DNA of 64,000 nt from Treponema bryantii (GTDB lineage: Bacteria; Spirochaetota; Spirochaetia; Treponematales; Treponemataceae): the NCBI GenBank assembly GCA_015061465.1, contig SUWN01000007.1, positions 1 through 64,000 of the forward strand, given 5' to 3'. Of this stretch, positions 16,316 to 26,190 are shown one piece after another (within the stretch, counting starts at the first letter, position 1; every line of letters begins with the position of its first letter). Made by a program: the position numbers and the translations under genes. A model generated the notes under the pieces. That model ran no database searches. It saw only the letters and a program-made list of their open reading frames with translations, and was not told the origin of the DNA.

Positions 16316-17593
16316 ATGAAAATCGAAACAAAATGTTTACACTCTGGTTACCAACCAAAAAATGGCGAACCTTCAGTAATGCCAATAGTTCAAAGTACAA
16401 CTTATAGATTTGATTCTTGTGATCACGTTGCTGAACTTTTTGACAAACCAACTGAATTCATGTATAGCAGATTTGCAAATCCTACTTGTGAATGTGTAGA
16501 AAAAAAGATTGCTGATTTAGAAGGTGGCGTTGGTTGTATGCTTACTTCTAGTGGTCAAGCTGCATCTTTACTTTCAGTTTTAAATCTTTGCTCAGCAGGT
16601 GATAGCTTCATCGCTTCTTCTTCAATCTACGGTGGAACAATCAACTTGTTTGGATTTACACTAAAAAAACTTGGAATCGAATGTATTTGGGTTGATGTAG
16701 ATGCGTCTTATGAAGAAATCGTTGCAGCGTTTAAACCAAACACAAAATGTGTTTTTGGAGAAACAATTGCAAATCCTGCATTAACTGTATTTGATTTTGA
16801 AAAATGGGCAAAAGCAGCTCACTCACAAAATATTCCTTTGATTATAGACAACACTTTTGCAACTCCTATTTTGTGTCGTCCATTTGAATGGGGTGCAGAC
16901 ATAGTAGTTCATTCTACAACAAAATACATGGACGGACACGCTGTACAAGGTGGCGGCGCAATCGTTGACAGTGGAAACTTTGATTGGGAAAAAGCTTACA
17001 AAGAAACTGGCAAATTCGCAGACATGATTGAACCAGATGAAAGTTATCACGGATTAAAATACGTTGGTGATTTTGGAAAAGCTGCTTACATCGTAAAAGC
17101 AAGAACTCAATTAATGAGAGATTTTGGTTGTTATCCTGCAGCACAAAGTGCTTTTTATTTAAACTTAGGATTAGAAACACTTCCTCTCAGAATGAAAAGA
17201 TATTGTGAAAATGCAAAAAAAGTTGCTGAATTCTTTAAAACTAGCGACAAAATTGCAAGCGTTTCTTACCCAGGCCTTGAAGGTGACAAATATTTTGATT
17301 TAGCTCAAAAATATTTACCAGAAGGAACTTGTGGCGTTGTTTCTATCAGTATTAAAGGCGGAAGACAAGCTGCTGTAAGATTTATGGACGCATTAAAACT
17401 TGCAAGCGATGAAGTTCACGTAGCAGACATTCGCACTTGTGTTCTTCACCCAGCAAGCGCAACTCACCGCCAATTAACTGACGAACAATTAGTTGCAGCC
17501 GGAATTGATGGCGGAATGGTTCGCTTTAGTTGTGGTTTGGAAAACATAGACGACATTATTGCTGACATAAAATTAGGACTAGCTGCAATTTAA
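16316..17593 (+). CDS. metY: O-acetylhomoserine sulfhydrylase
   Basis: A PLP enzyme of the Cys/Met metabolism family, 425 aa, a length typical of MetY, which makes homocysteine from O-acetylhomoserine and sulfide. Visible motifs are MYSRFANPT, the SSGQAA phosphate-binding loop, the DNTFATP aspartate region, and the PLP lysine in HSTTKYMDGH. The C-terminal FSCGLENIDDI is typical. The long insertion (DMIEPDESYHG) between domains favours sulfhydrylase over methionine gamma-lyase, though a lyase cannot be fully excluded. Homocysteine made here would feed the MetH at 1811. It appears monocistronic. A GAGG site precedes the ATG. Confidence 0.9.
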   Translation: MKIETKCLHSGYQPKNGEPSVMPIVQSTTYRFDSCDHVAELFDKPTEFMYSRFANPTCECVEKKIADLEGGVGCMLTSSGQAASLLSVLNLCSAGDSFIASSSIYGGTINLFGFTLKKLGIECIWVDVDASYEEIVAAFKPNTKCVFGETIANPALTVFDFEKWAKAAHSQNIPLIIDNTFATPILCRPFEWGADIVVHSTTKYMDGHAVQGGGAIVDSGNFDWEKAYKETGKFADMIEPDESYHGLKYVGDFGKAAYIVKARTQLMRDFGCYPAAQSAFYLNLGLETLPLRMKRYCENAKKVAEFFKTSDKIASVSYPGLEGDKYFDLAQKYLPEGTCGVVSISIKGGRQAAVRFMDALKLASDEVHVADIRTCVLHPASATHRQLTDEQLVAAGIDGGMVRFSCGLENIDDIIADIKLGLAAI

Positions 17594-17761
17594 TTTTTGT
17601 CGCTTTTTATCAACGTAAAATATATATAAATTCTCATATTTTTTTCAAAAAAAATCACCTAAATAGAAAAAAGTATGCTATATTAATATAAAGGGTTTTT
17701 TATATTCCACTCCCCTTTTTTTTATTAATTTTTTTTTAAGAATTGTTACTAAGGAGTTATT
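17594..17761. other. AT-rich intergenic region
   Basis: The gap contains T- and A-tracts and a possible -10 (TATATT near 17689) upstream of the glycosidase operon. No strong terminator for metY was seen. Confidence 0.3.
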
Positions 17762-19210
17762 GTGAATAAGCACGATTTTCCCAGAATCCACTTTTATGAA
17801 CAGGATTTTGTAGATATTTATAACAAAACCTGGTCTTGGGTTGCACCATATTGGATAAATCCAACAACAGGCGAACAAGATGTTGAAGGCTATTTTATTT
17901 ATCCGGAAAATCAAAAATTAATTATTGGACAATTTGAATCCATTTTCTCATCTTTCTTTTTAGTTTATTCAAATAGAAATTTTGATTTTTGTAAAAATAT
18001 CGATTATTTTTACGAACGCCAAGAAGAAAGCGGCGCAATCAGATGGAAATATGATTTAAAAAACAATTCTCCAGTTTTATCACCAGATAATCCAGAAGGA
18101 GTGGGATTACCTTTATTTGCATGGGCAGAATTTAATCTTTATCACAAATCAGCAAATAAACGCCGAATCAAAGATGTAATGCCATTTTTGCAAAAGTACA
18201 TGTCTTGGTTAGATGCAACTTTCAAACAAGAAAATGGACTTTACGCTGCACCAGTAACAGCTACAACAATGACAAACTGTCCTCGTGGAAATGTAAAATA
18301 CGCAGTAGATTTCAACGCTGCAATGGCAATTAATGCTTCATACATGTCTGCTCTTGGCGATATTTTGAACGATAAAGATTTGAGTTTCCAATACAAAAAA
18401 ATGTATTTTTCTCTAAAAACAAGAATCAACTCTCTTATGTGGGACAATGATTCTGGATTTTACTACGATTTGGATGAAAACGAAAATCGACTTTCTACAA
18501 AATCAATTGCTGCCTATTGGACAATGCTTGCAGAAATTCCAAACGCAGATAAAGCTGATATGTTAGTTGGTCATTTGATTAATCCAGAAACATTTGGAAC
18601 AGAACACCCATTCCCAACTTTGAGTGCTGACGATCCAAACTTTAGCGAAAGTGGAAACGGATATTGCGGAAGTGTTCATCCTGCATTCAATTTTATGGTT
18701 ACAAAAGGACTTCAGCAATACGGCGAATACGAACTTGCACGCGAATGTGCTATTAAACACTTGTATTTCGTTTTGGACACTTTGAGCCCACACGGTGACA
18801 AACAAGACGGTGATTCTCAAGACAACGATTTATACGAAGCTTACAATCCAATGAAAGAAGGAAAAGCTACAATGGAAGGCAATCCTGATTTCCCAAGAAA
18901 AAGATATATTCTTACAACAGCGCTTTCTACAATCGCTTTAATGATTGAAAACGTAATTGGACTTTCTATAAGTTTGCCAAGAAAAACTGTTGATTGGACT
19001 ATTCCAAACCTTGAAAAAATGGGAATTGAAAATCTTTCATTAAAACGCAACCTTATCACAATTTTAAGCAACAATAGTAATCGTGGTTGGGAAATTCAAA
19101 TGGAAAGTGAAAAATTGTATTACTTCACTATCAATATTTTGAATCAACAGAAGAAGAAAACTCTTCCAATTCCATCTGGAAAATGTTCAATGCTTATTGA
19201 TAAACTTTAA
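17762..19210 (+). CDS. Trehalase-like (alpha/alpha)6 glycoside hydrolase
   Basis: A 482-aa cytoplasmic protein (no signal peptide) with the look of the trehalase/MGH1-like (alpha/alpha)6 glycosidases. It has an N-terminal PYWINPTTG region, aromatic helices, an acidic FNAAMAINASYMSALGDI segment and SGFYYDLDENEN, common in this clan around one catalytic acid. The C-terminal 80 residues may be a small beta domain. It starts with GTG, supported by AAGGAG. It is the first gene of an operon with ppx-like and ppk genes, 22 bp before the next. Trehalose, mannosylglycerate or other alpha-glucosides are possible substrates, and I cannot choose between them. Confidence 0.75.
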   Translation: MNKHDFPRIHFYEQDFVDIYNKTWSWVAPYWINPTTGEQDVEGYFIYPENQKLIIGQFESIFSSFFLVYSNRNFDFCKNIDYFYERQEESGAIRWKYDLKNNSPVLSPDNPEGVGLPLFAWAEFNLYHKSANKRRIKDVMPFLQKYMSWLDATFKQENGLYAAPVTATTMTNCPRGNVKYAVDFNAAMAINASYMSALGDILNDKDLSFQYKKMYFSLKTRINSLMWDNDSGFYYDLDENENRLSTKSIAAYWTMLAEIPNADKADMLVGHLINPETFGTEHPFPTLSADDPNFSESGNGYCGSVHPAFNFMVTKGLQQYGEYELARECAIKHLYFVLDTLSPHGDKQDGDSQDNDLYEAYNPMKEGKATMEGNPDFPRKRYILTTALSTIALMIENVIGLSISLPRKTVDWTIPNLEKMGIENLSLKRNLITILSNNSNRGWEIQMESEKLYYFTINILNQQKKKTLPIPSGKCSMLIDKL

Positions 19211-19232
19211 TTTTCTCTAATCAGGAGGTTTG

Positions 19233-20759
19233 ATGACAACACCAGAATCAGTAATCGAAATAGGTTCTACAGGGATTCGCCTCCTGATAGCGGAATTTTC
19301 CCAAGACAAAAAATTAAATATTCTTGATCGCTCTGAAATGCCTATTGCTTTGGGGCGAGATGTTTTTACAAATAACGAAATTACTCAAGAAACTCAAAAT
19401 CAATGTATACAAATTTTACGTCGCTATGTGGAACAATTGGCTGGTTGGGGAATTAAACCTGAAAACACAACAGTTTTTGCCACAAGTGCGTTCCGTGATG
19501 CAAAAAACTCAGATCCAGTAATGGACAGAATTTTAGTTCAAACAGGCTTCAGAGTAAAAATCATTGATGGTATTGAAGAAAACAGATTAATGTACCTTGC
19601 CATAAATGAATGTTTTAAGGACGTAAATATAAATTATAAAAACGATTCGGCTATTTTAGTTGTTGGTGGAAGCACTTCAGAAATGATGATTCTTGCCAAA
19701 GGAAAAATGGCGAGCGTTCATAGTATTAAACTTGGGACTGTAAGAATTGAAGAACAAATGCGTTCTGTAATCAACACTTACGATGATATTCATCGCTTTA
19801 TTCAAGAATCTGTAAATACACGAAAAGGTTCTTTGGAAAGTGAATTTGATTTAAAAAAATTAAAACAGTTCATTGCGGTTGGACAACCAATCACTTTGGC
19901 AGCAATTTTGATTGGACAGCCAATTTCTACTTTTTTGTGGAGCATCGAAACTGAAAAATTCGATAAATTCGTAACAGAAATTCAAAATTATTCCATAGAT
20001 GAATGTGTTGCGCGATTCAAAATTTCTTACAATGATGCAGAGAACATGCAAGTAAGTTTGTTGATTTACAATATGTTCATTCATCTTACAAACGTAAAAA
20101 CAATTCTTGTTCCAGAAACAAATATTCGTAACGGCGTGATTTTGAGTAAAATTTCAACCGAAAACGAAGAGCTGCAAAAAGAATTTAACAGCCAAATTGT
20201 CGCTTCGGCTCGTAACCTTTTAAGAAAATATCACGGTGATGAAAAACACGCCGAATGTGTAAAAATGATTTCGCTGAAATTCTACGAAGTTTTAAAAAAT
20301 GAACTTGGCTTAAATGACCACGCACGAACTTTGCTAGAAACAGCTGCAATTCTTCACGACATTGGAGTTTTTATAAATTACGAAAATCACAACACACACG
20401 GATATTACATCATAAGAAATAGTGAAATTTTTGGGCTTTCTAAAATAGACAGAACAATTATTTCAACAATTGCAAAATATCATCGTGGAAAAGCAATGCC
20501 TCAAGACGAAGAAGGATTTTTACTTTTGCCTAGACAAGATAGAATGACTATTATTAAATTAACAGCCATTTTGAGAATTGCAGATGCATTGGATAGAGGT
20601 CACATTCAGAAATTTTCTGATTTTTCTATTAAATTGCAACAAAACCATCTGTTAATTCAAACAAAAAATATAAAAAACACTGTTCTTGAAAAAGTTGCTC
20701 TTTCGGAAAAAGCAGAAATGTTTGAAGGAGTTTTTGGATACAAAGTTCTTTTAGACTAA
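19233..20759 (+). CDS. ppx: Ppx/GppA-family phosphatase with C-terminal HD domain
   Basis: A 508-aa cytoplasmic protein. The N-terminal part (about 1-300) has the ASKHA-fold Ppx/GppA signatures: VIEIGSTGIRLLI, ATSAFRDAKN, EENRLMY. The usual DxGGGS loop is altered to LVVGGSTSEMM, lacking the leading Asp. From about 305 an HD domain follows (ETAAILHDIG, then KYHRGKA), as in long exopolyphosphatases. The enzyme should hydrolyse polyphosphate or pppGpp. The ATG at 19233 follows AGGAGG by 4 nt. It sits directly before ppk, giving synthesis and breakdown of polyphosphate in one operon. The changed loop leaves activity uncertain. Confidence 0.88.
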   Translation: MTTPESVIEIGSTGIRLLIAEFSQDKKLNILDRSEMPIALGRDVFTNNEITQETQNQCIQILRRYVEQLAGWGIKPENTTVFATSAFRDAKNSDPVMDRILVQTGFRVKIIDGIEENRLMYLAINECFKDVNINYKNDSAILVVGGSTSEMMILAKGKMASVHSIKLGTVRIEEQMRSVINTYDDIHRFIQESVNTRKGSLESEFDLKKLKQFIAVGQPITLAAILIGQPISTFLWSIETEKFDKFVTEIQNYSIDECVARFKISYNDAENMQVSLLIYNMFIHLTNVKTILVPETNIRNGVILSKISTENEELQKEFNSQIVASARNLLRKYHGDEKHAECVKMISLKFYEVLKNELGLNDHARTLLETAAILHDIGVFINYENHNTHGYYIIRNSEIFGLSKIDRTIISTIAKYHRGKAMPQDEEGFLLLPRQDRMTIIKLTAILRIADALDRGHIQKFSDFSIKLQQNHLLIQTKNIKNTVLEKVALSEKAEMFEGVFGYKVLLD

Positions 20760-20772
20760 TTTGGAGGAGATT

Positions 20773-22893
20773 TTGGAAAATAGATTTTTTAACCGTGAAT
20801 TATCATGGATTGAATTTAACAACAGAGTTCTAAATCAAGCGCTAAGAAAAGATTTGCCATTAATTGAACGATTGCAATTTTTGGCGATAGTTTCAAGTAA
20901 TTTTGATGAATTTTTCCAAGTTAGAGTTGCAGCCGCAAAAAGAACCCTCTTTAAAAATCCAAACGAATTAGACGCATCAGGATTAACTCCTGAAATTTTA
21001 CTTACAAGCATTTCTGCACGCGCTCATCAAATTATGAGAACTCAACACGATTGTTTGATGAACGACATAATTCCACTCCTTGCTGAAAAAGGCATGGTTT
21101 ACGTAACTCCACAAAATTATTCTAGAAATCAACGACAATATGTTTTGGATTTATTCAAAAATGACATTTCGCCACTTTTGACACCGCTTAGAACTGATAC
21201 AGAAGTTTTTCCACATATCACAAACTTAAATACATACGCGGCATTTTTGCTAAAACCGATTGCAGGAATTAAAACTGTCTCAGAAGCGTTAAAAGGTAGC
21301 GACGATTTGCCACGAATTGCTTTTGTTCAAATTCCATCAGGAATTCAAAACATTTATTGGTTACCAACAGACGACAATTCCAAACCGTTTACTCTTTTAG
21401 AAGACATGATTACTGAATTCGGAACAAATTTGTTTCCTGGGTTTAGCGTTGAAGAAACAATGTTATTCAAAGTTGCCCGCGATGCAGATTTTGCAGTTGA
21501 TGAAACATCTGGTTCAAATTTCATTCACGCAATGGAAGACGTTCTTTTAGCAAGAAAATCTTCTTTTATTGTTCAGATGACTTGTAACAACACAAGTGAA
21601 AAAATCTTAAAATTCTTGATGGAAAAATTGGATTTAAAAGAAGAAGATGTTTATAAATTGGACGGAATTTTAAATCCAAACAGTTTGCTTGATTTACGCG
21701 ATGCTGATGAAACTGGCAAAATGAGTTTTGAAAAATGGGAAAATTTTTATCCTCACGATTTACCACAAGACGAACCACTTTGGGATTCTCTAAAATTGCA
21801 CGATAAAATTCTTCACGTTCCATACGAATCTTATGACCCTGTTGTAAAATTATTAACAGATGCCGCAGATGACCCAGCCGTTTTGGGAATAAAAATGACT
21901 TTATACCGTGCTGGTCGTGATTCTCCAATAATTTCTGCGTTGGAAAAAGCTGCGCAAAATGGAAAACAAGTTGTAGTTCTTGTTGAATTAAAAGCGCGTT
22001 TTGACGAAGAAAGAAATATCGCGTGGGCAAGCATTTTGGAAAACGCAGGCGCAACTGTAATTTATGGTTTGGTGAATTTAAAAGTTCATGCAAAAATCAT
22101 GATGATTACTCGTAAAGAAGATAATTCAATTAGACGTTACGTTCATTTGGCAACAGGAAATTACAATGTAAAAACTGCAAAACTTTATTCTGATTTGTCA
22201 CTTTTTACTGCAAACAACGAAATTGCAAATGACGCAACACAATTCTTCAACTTAGTTACAGGTTATTCATGCTTACAAAATATGAAATTTTTGGCAATGG
22301 CGCCTGTTTCATTAAAAGATAAGTTGCTGAATATGATTCAGCGCGAAATTGACAAAAGCACACCAGAACAACCGGGCTTAATCATCGCCAAAATGAACAG
22401 TTTAACTCACGAAGAAATGATTGATGCACTTTATAAAGCGAGCCAAGCCGGTGTAAAAGTTTTATTAAACGTACGCGGAATTTGTATGTTAGTTCCAGGC
22501 GTAAAAGGTTTAAGTGAAAATATAAAAGTTGTTTCTATTGTAGACAGATATTTGGAACATTCTAGAATATTCTATTTTCATAACGCAAACGCACCAGAAT
22601 TATATTGTTCAAGCGCCGATTGGATGAGCAGAAATTTGGACCGACGTGTAGAATTAATGTTCCCGATTTTGGATAAAGACGCTTTTGCAGAAGTAAAATT
22701 CATTTTGGATTCATACTTCAAAGACAACACGAACGCAATGGAACTTACCTCAAGCGGCAGTTGGATTCCTGTAGAAAAAGACAAAAAAGCAGAAAATTAT
22801 CAAACACAATTTGAATTGTACAAATTCTACAAGAAATTAGACGACGCAAAACCAAAGCACAAAGAAAACCAGTTTGAAGTAAGAAGAAAATAA
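20773..22893 (+). CDS. ppk: Polyphosphate kinase 1
   Basis: Makes polyphosphate from ATP. The 706-aa protein has the family N-terminus (FFNRELSWIEFNNRVL). Both catalytic histidine regions are present: VHAKIMMI with the autophosphorylated His, and LEHSRIFYF. GIKMTLYRAG is also there. The frame opens with TTG at 20761, but GGAGGA lies just before the TTG at 20773, and the protein then begins MENRFFNREL like other Ppk1. So TTG at 20773 is my start. It lies 13 bp after the ppx-like gene. It ends 3 bp from the convergent M13 peptidase gene with no terminator between. Confidence 0.95.
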   Translation: MENRFFNRELSWIEFNNRVLNQALRKDLPLIERLQFLAIVSSNFDEFFQVRVAAAKRTLFKNPNELDASGLTPEILLTSISARAHQIMRTQHDCLMNDIIPLLAEKGMVYVTPQNYSRNQRQYVLDLFKNDISPLLTPLRTDTEVFPHITNLNTYAAFLLKPIAGIKTVSEALKGSDDLPRIAFVQIPSGIQNIYWLPTDDNSKPFTLLEDMITEFGTNLFPGFSVEETMLFKVARDADFAVDETSGSNFIHAMEDVLLARKSSFIVQMTCNNTSEKILKFLMEKLDLKEEDVYKLDGILNPNSLLDLRDADETGKMSFEKWENFYPHDLPQDEPLWDSLKLHDKILHVPYESYDPVVKLLTDAADDPAVLGIKMTLYRAGRDSPIISALEKAAQNGKQVVVLVELKARFDEERNIAWASILENAGATVIYGLVNLKVHAKIMMITRKEDNSIRRYVHLATGNYNVKTAKLYSDLSLFTANNEIANDATQFFNLVTGYSCLQNMKFLAMAPVSLKDKLLNMIQREIDKSTPEQPGLIIAKMNSLTHEEMIDALYKASQAGVKVLLNVRGICMLVPGVKGLSENIKVVSIVDRYLEHSRIFYFHNANAPELYCSSADWMSRNLDRRVELMFPILDKDAFAEVKFILDSYFKDNTNAMELTSSGSWIPVEKDKKAENYQTQFELYKFYKKLDDAKPKHKENQFEVRRK

Positions 22894-22896
22894 ATT

Positions 22897-24840
22897 TTAG
22901 AACAAAATCAAACGGTTTTCTTTTGGCAAAAACATTTTATCAGTTTCTGTTACACCAAACGCTTGATAAAATTCATCAAAGTGCTGAACAATTGCATTTA
23001 CGCGTAAATATGAAAAAGGATGAACATTTTGCATTTGTGTTTCAAAATAACTGGGTCTTGCTAGATTTAGCCAACATTTAGCGTACGATTCAAAAAATAA
23101 TTTATAATCAAAATCTTTATATTTTTTTGCAATATCAAGAATTATAGACATCGAGCCCAAATCCGCACCAATTTCAGAAGCGCACAAATCTCCGTTACAA
23201 TAAATTCCTTCTGAAACTTCTTTTGTGCTAAAATACGACGTTATATACGAAAGTCGGTGTTCCAATCGTTCTTGATCTTCAAACTGCCAAACTTTTAAAA
23301 ATTCACCATTTGGATAACACAAACTATATGAATGTGTAATTTCATGAGCAATTATCGTTCCTAAATATCCAAGTTTCTTTTCTATTGGCCAATTCAAATC
23401 ATAATATTCACCACCAAGCATTCCGCCCATAATATTTATAGAATTATCCATCGGAACATAAAATGCGTTTACAGTTTGTGGCGGAATTGTTACTTCCATT
23501 TTTTCGATTTTTTTCCCATTTTCTATAATTTGATTAAGCATTGTTTGAGTTCTAGAATCTAACAAATACATAAAACTATCGAACAAAGATTTGTGCTTTT
23601 CTTCATCAAAAATTAATGTCTCATAAGTCGGCATTTCTTCTTCGTAACAAATCACAATTTTTATGTTTTGAATCCTTTGCACAGTAGTTTCACGAGTAAT
23701 TGTTGTAATCCAATCCCATGATTTTACGTGATTCACATATTCATCCAAAATCATTTGTGCAATTTTTTGAACATCAGCTTTTATTTCTTCAGAAAAATAT
23801 TTATCGAGCCACATTTTTCCACAAATCAGCGGATAAATTGAATTCATTAGGGAATAATAAACATATTCAGGAGAATTCAAAGTTCCTTTGTGAACAACAT
23901 AAGCGTTTCTGATATCAAAACACTCTTTATCAAGATAATACGAAGATTGAAACAAAAAACGACAAATACAAAGTGTTTTTATTTGTTCAAAATTTTCTTC
24001 CGTAAAAAATTCATTGAATTTTCGTAAAGCAGCAGGCCGAATCACACCGTATTTTATAAAACCGTCCGCGCCATTTGCTTCAATCAATTTTACAACTGGA
24101 ACATTTGAATATTCTAAAGAAAGATAATCTGGAAGATAAGTTACTATTTCTTCACGAACTTTTCCCGCATCAACAAAAAATTTTGATTCATAATCAGCTG
24201 CTTTTTGAATCAAAGATTTTGCTAAAGAAGACGAATATCCGAATTTTTCAAAAATTTTTTGGTAAAAAAGTTGGGCATTTTCAAAGTCATCTTCAAAAAT
24301 GTAATTTATATCCAAAGAAGGAACGTATCTGTTATCAAAAAAAACATCAAAATTATAATTAAAAGGCAAAGTTCCAAGAATTCGTTTATTTTTTGTTGCC
24401 AAATCAATCAATTCATCAAGATTATTTGTTGATTGAAGAAGTTTTAGAATCGGAAGTGCGGGTTTTATTCCAAGCAAATTTCGTTTTTCCCAATCAAAAG
24501 CTTGCTTGTAGATTTTCTTTAAAGTTTCTCCACCTTGAAACTCTGATTTTTCATCGCTAGAAAGAAGTTGAATAATTTCATCATCAATTCTTTGCTGAGC
24601 AAGCCCACTTACACCAAAGTAAAAATAATCATTTGGAATTTTAAGATTTTGAAAATCATCGTAATTTACAGATTGATAAAAATCATCTTGAATTCTTGGT
24701 TTTTGTTCATCTAAATTTCCTTGAATATTCGTATTCGTCCAAGAAATACTTTTTTCTGGCTCAAGCGGAGTGAAAACATTTTGTTTTTCACAAGCGCAAA
24801 ATAAACACAAAGATGCAAAAATCAAAATACTTTTTTTCAT
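22897..24840 (-). CDS. M13-family metallopeptidase lipoprotein
   Basis: A 647-aa neprilysin-like zinc peptidase. Zinc ligands are in HEITH (499-503) and Glu556 of EIGAD, with Asp560 completing ExxxD. The substrate-binding NAFY motif is at 458-461, and the RVNAIVQHFDEFYQAFG ending is typical. The signal peptide ends LFCAC, and lipidation at Cys17 is likely though the lipobox is relaxed. It should cleave peptides at the cell surface or in the periplasm. AAAGGA precedes the ATG. The gene for a small membrane protein lies 14 bp upstream, probably in one transcript. Confidence 0.92.
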   Translation of the reverse strand: MKKSILIFASLCLFCACEKQNVFTPLEPEKSISWTNTNIQGNLDEQKPRIQDDFYQSVNYDDFQNLKIPNDYFYFGVSGLAQQRIDDEIIQLLSSDEKSEFQGGETLKKIYKQAFDWEKRNLLGIKPALPILKLLQSTNNLDELIDLATKNKRILGTLPFNYNFDVFFDNRYVPSLDINYIFEDDFENAQLFYQKIFEKFGYSSSLAKSLIQKAADYESKFFVDAGKVREEIVTYLPDYLSLEYSNVPVVKLIEANGADGFIKYGVIRPAALRKFNEFFTEENFEQIKTLCICRFLFQSSYYLDKECFDIRNAYVVHKGTLNSPEYVYYSLMNSIYPLICGKMWLDKYFSEEIKADVQKIAQMILDEYVNHVKSWDWITTITRETTVQRIQNIKIVICYEEEMPTYETLIFDEEKHKSLFDSFMYLLDSRTQTMLNQIIENGKKIEKMEVTIPPQTVNAFYVPMDNSINIMGGMLGGEYYDLNWPIEKKLGYLGTIIAHEITHSYSLCYPNGEFLKVWQFEDQERLEHRLSYITSYFSTKEVSEGIYCNGDLCASEIGADLGSMSIILDIAKKYKDFDYKLFFESYAKCWLNLARPSYFETQMQNVHPFSYLRVNAIVQHFDEFYQAFGVTETDKMFLPKENRLILF

Positions 24841-24854
24841 AATTTTTCCTTTTT

Positions 24855-25484
24855 TTATTTCTTTTTTCTACAAATTCTTTTTACGTCGATAATGCACATA
24901 ATTAAACAGACAACACAAATTGCCATCGCAAAATTAAAAGCAAGAGACTTGTTCAAACTACCTTCAAATCTTCTTAAAAAAACATTTACACCATTCAAAC
25001 AAATTGCAAAAATCGTTGGTGTAAATAGTTTTAGTTTATTCTCAGTTTTATTTTCTTCCACAGACTGCGGAATTCCGTGCTGAACTAAAATATTTTCTAT
25101 AAGTTCAACTTCTTCTACGGAGATAAATTCTTTTCTTCCTTCGTAGAATAAAATGATATTTTTATTGGATTTACAAAATTTTGAATCAGCAATTTCATCA
25201 AATTCCATATTTTTTGAATACCATAGAACTTTTTCAAGATTAATTTCTTTTTTCTTGTTCAAAAAACTTAAAATTAAAATATTCTCATTAAGTTGCACTC
25301 GTCTATTTATAATTTCATTTACAAACATAAATATAAAAAATGTAATTGCAAAAAGATAAAAAAAAGCAGACAAATACCACGTTGTCGGAATTGTTCCTAC
25401 AATCAAACAATAAATTCCAGCAAGAAAATAAAATGAAATCTTAAAAATTCGTTGTGTTTTATCCCAAGTAAAATTTAACTGCAT
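24855..25484 (-). CDS. Membrane protein, possible PH-like domain
   Basis: I do not recognise this 209-aa protein with confidence. It has two membrane segments near the N-terminus (about 14-55), a soluble middle part (about 65-140) with alternating beta pattern that could be a bacterial PH-like fold, and two more membrane segments (about 150-200). A good AAGGAG precedes the ATG. It is just upstream of the M13 peptidase gene. Function unknown. Confidence 0.7.
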   Translation of the reverse strand: MQLNFTWDKTQRIFKISFYFLAGIYCLIVGTIPTTWYLSAFFYLFAITFFIFMFVNEIINRRVQLNENILILSFLNKKKEINLEKVLWYSKNMEFDEIADSKFCKSNKNIILFYEGRKEFISVEEVELIENILVQHGIPQSVEENKTENKLKLFTPTIFAICLNGVNVFLRRFEGSLNKSLAFNFAMAICVVCLIMCIIDVKRICRKKK

Positions 25485-25664
25485 AATAATCTCCTTTTTG
25501 TTATTTTGACATTTTTTTTTACTCTGTCATTCAAATTATAAACCATAATCTTTATTTTTCAAAGCAAAAAATCGTACTATGAAAAACTCGTTTAATTTCA
25601 AATTGAACTACAAATCTACGTAAGTTATACTAAAATCACATTTACAAAAAATATGGAGACTAAC

Positions 25665-26090
25665 ATGACAAAAGACTTTTATTCTATCAATGAACTTTCA
25701 ACAATTTCAGGATTTACAACTCGAAGTTTACGAAACTTTATCCAAATGGAATTTCTCAAAGGTGAAAAATTCAACGGCGAATGGCGATTTTCATTAGAAC
25801 AAATCGAAGATTTCTTTTCACATCCAAACATAAAAGAGGGAATTAAATCAAAAAATAATTCTGTTGTGTACAACTATTTACTTAATAAGCCAGAAAATGA
25901 CACAATTTGTTCTATCGTTGATTTAAATCTTACACCAAACGAAATAAAAACATTGTCAGAAAAAATCTGTCAAATGATAAATGATTCTAACGCGAATGTT
26001 GAATTCAAATTTTCAGCTCACAATGGAAATGTAAGAATCATTATTGCTGGCGATAAAAATTTTGTTAAACAGATTCTTCTTTTGATTTGA
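25665..26090 (+). CDS. MerR-like helix-turn-helix regulator
   Basis: A 141-aa protein whose first 60 residues (YSINELSTISGFTTRSLRNF) form a MerR/excisionase-type winged helix. The C-terminal part has no cysteine metal site and ends in a small beta-rich domain of unknown role. The ATG at 25665 is preferred to 25653, because GGAG lies 7-8 nt before it. The gene sits 100 bp upstream of the GH130 gene, and the tandem TTTAAGT motif lies between them. It is therefore a candidate regulator of that gene, but this is inferred from position only. Confidence 0.75.
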   Translation: MTKDFYSINELSTISGFTTRSLRNFIQMEFLKGEKFNGEWRFSLEQIEDFFSHPNIKEGIKSKNNSVVYNYLLNKPENDTICSIVDLNLTPNEIKTLSEKICQMINDSNANVEFKFSAHNGNVRIIIAGDKNFVKQILLLI

Positions 26091-26094
26091 TTTT

Positions 26095-26111
26095 TTTAAG
26101 TAAATTTAAGT
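26095..26111 (-). promoter_or_regulatory. 17-bp motif shared with the 2-epimerase gene
   Basis: TTTAAGTAAATTTAAGT on the plus strand is the exact reverse complement of 6890-6906. A further ACTTAAA lies near 26131. Relative to the weak promoter at 26142 it sits about 30 bp upstream of the -35 box. Confidence 0.45.
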
Positions 26112-26141
26112 AAAATATATTAAATTAATTACTTAAAACAC

Positions 26142-26170
26142 TTGATTTTCTAAAAAATGTATGTTATTTC
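26142..26170 (+). promoter_or_regulatory. Weak promoter for the GH130 gene
   Basis: TTGATT (26142-26147) and TATTTC (26165-26170) are 17 nt apart. The -10 match is poor, which would suit a promoter needing an activator. Confidence 0.35.
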
Positions 26171-26190
26171 TTTTTTTAGAGAGGTGAAAA

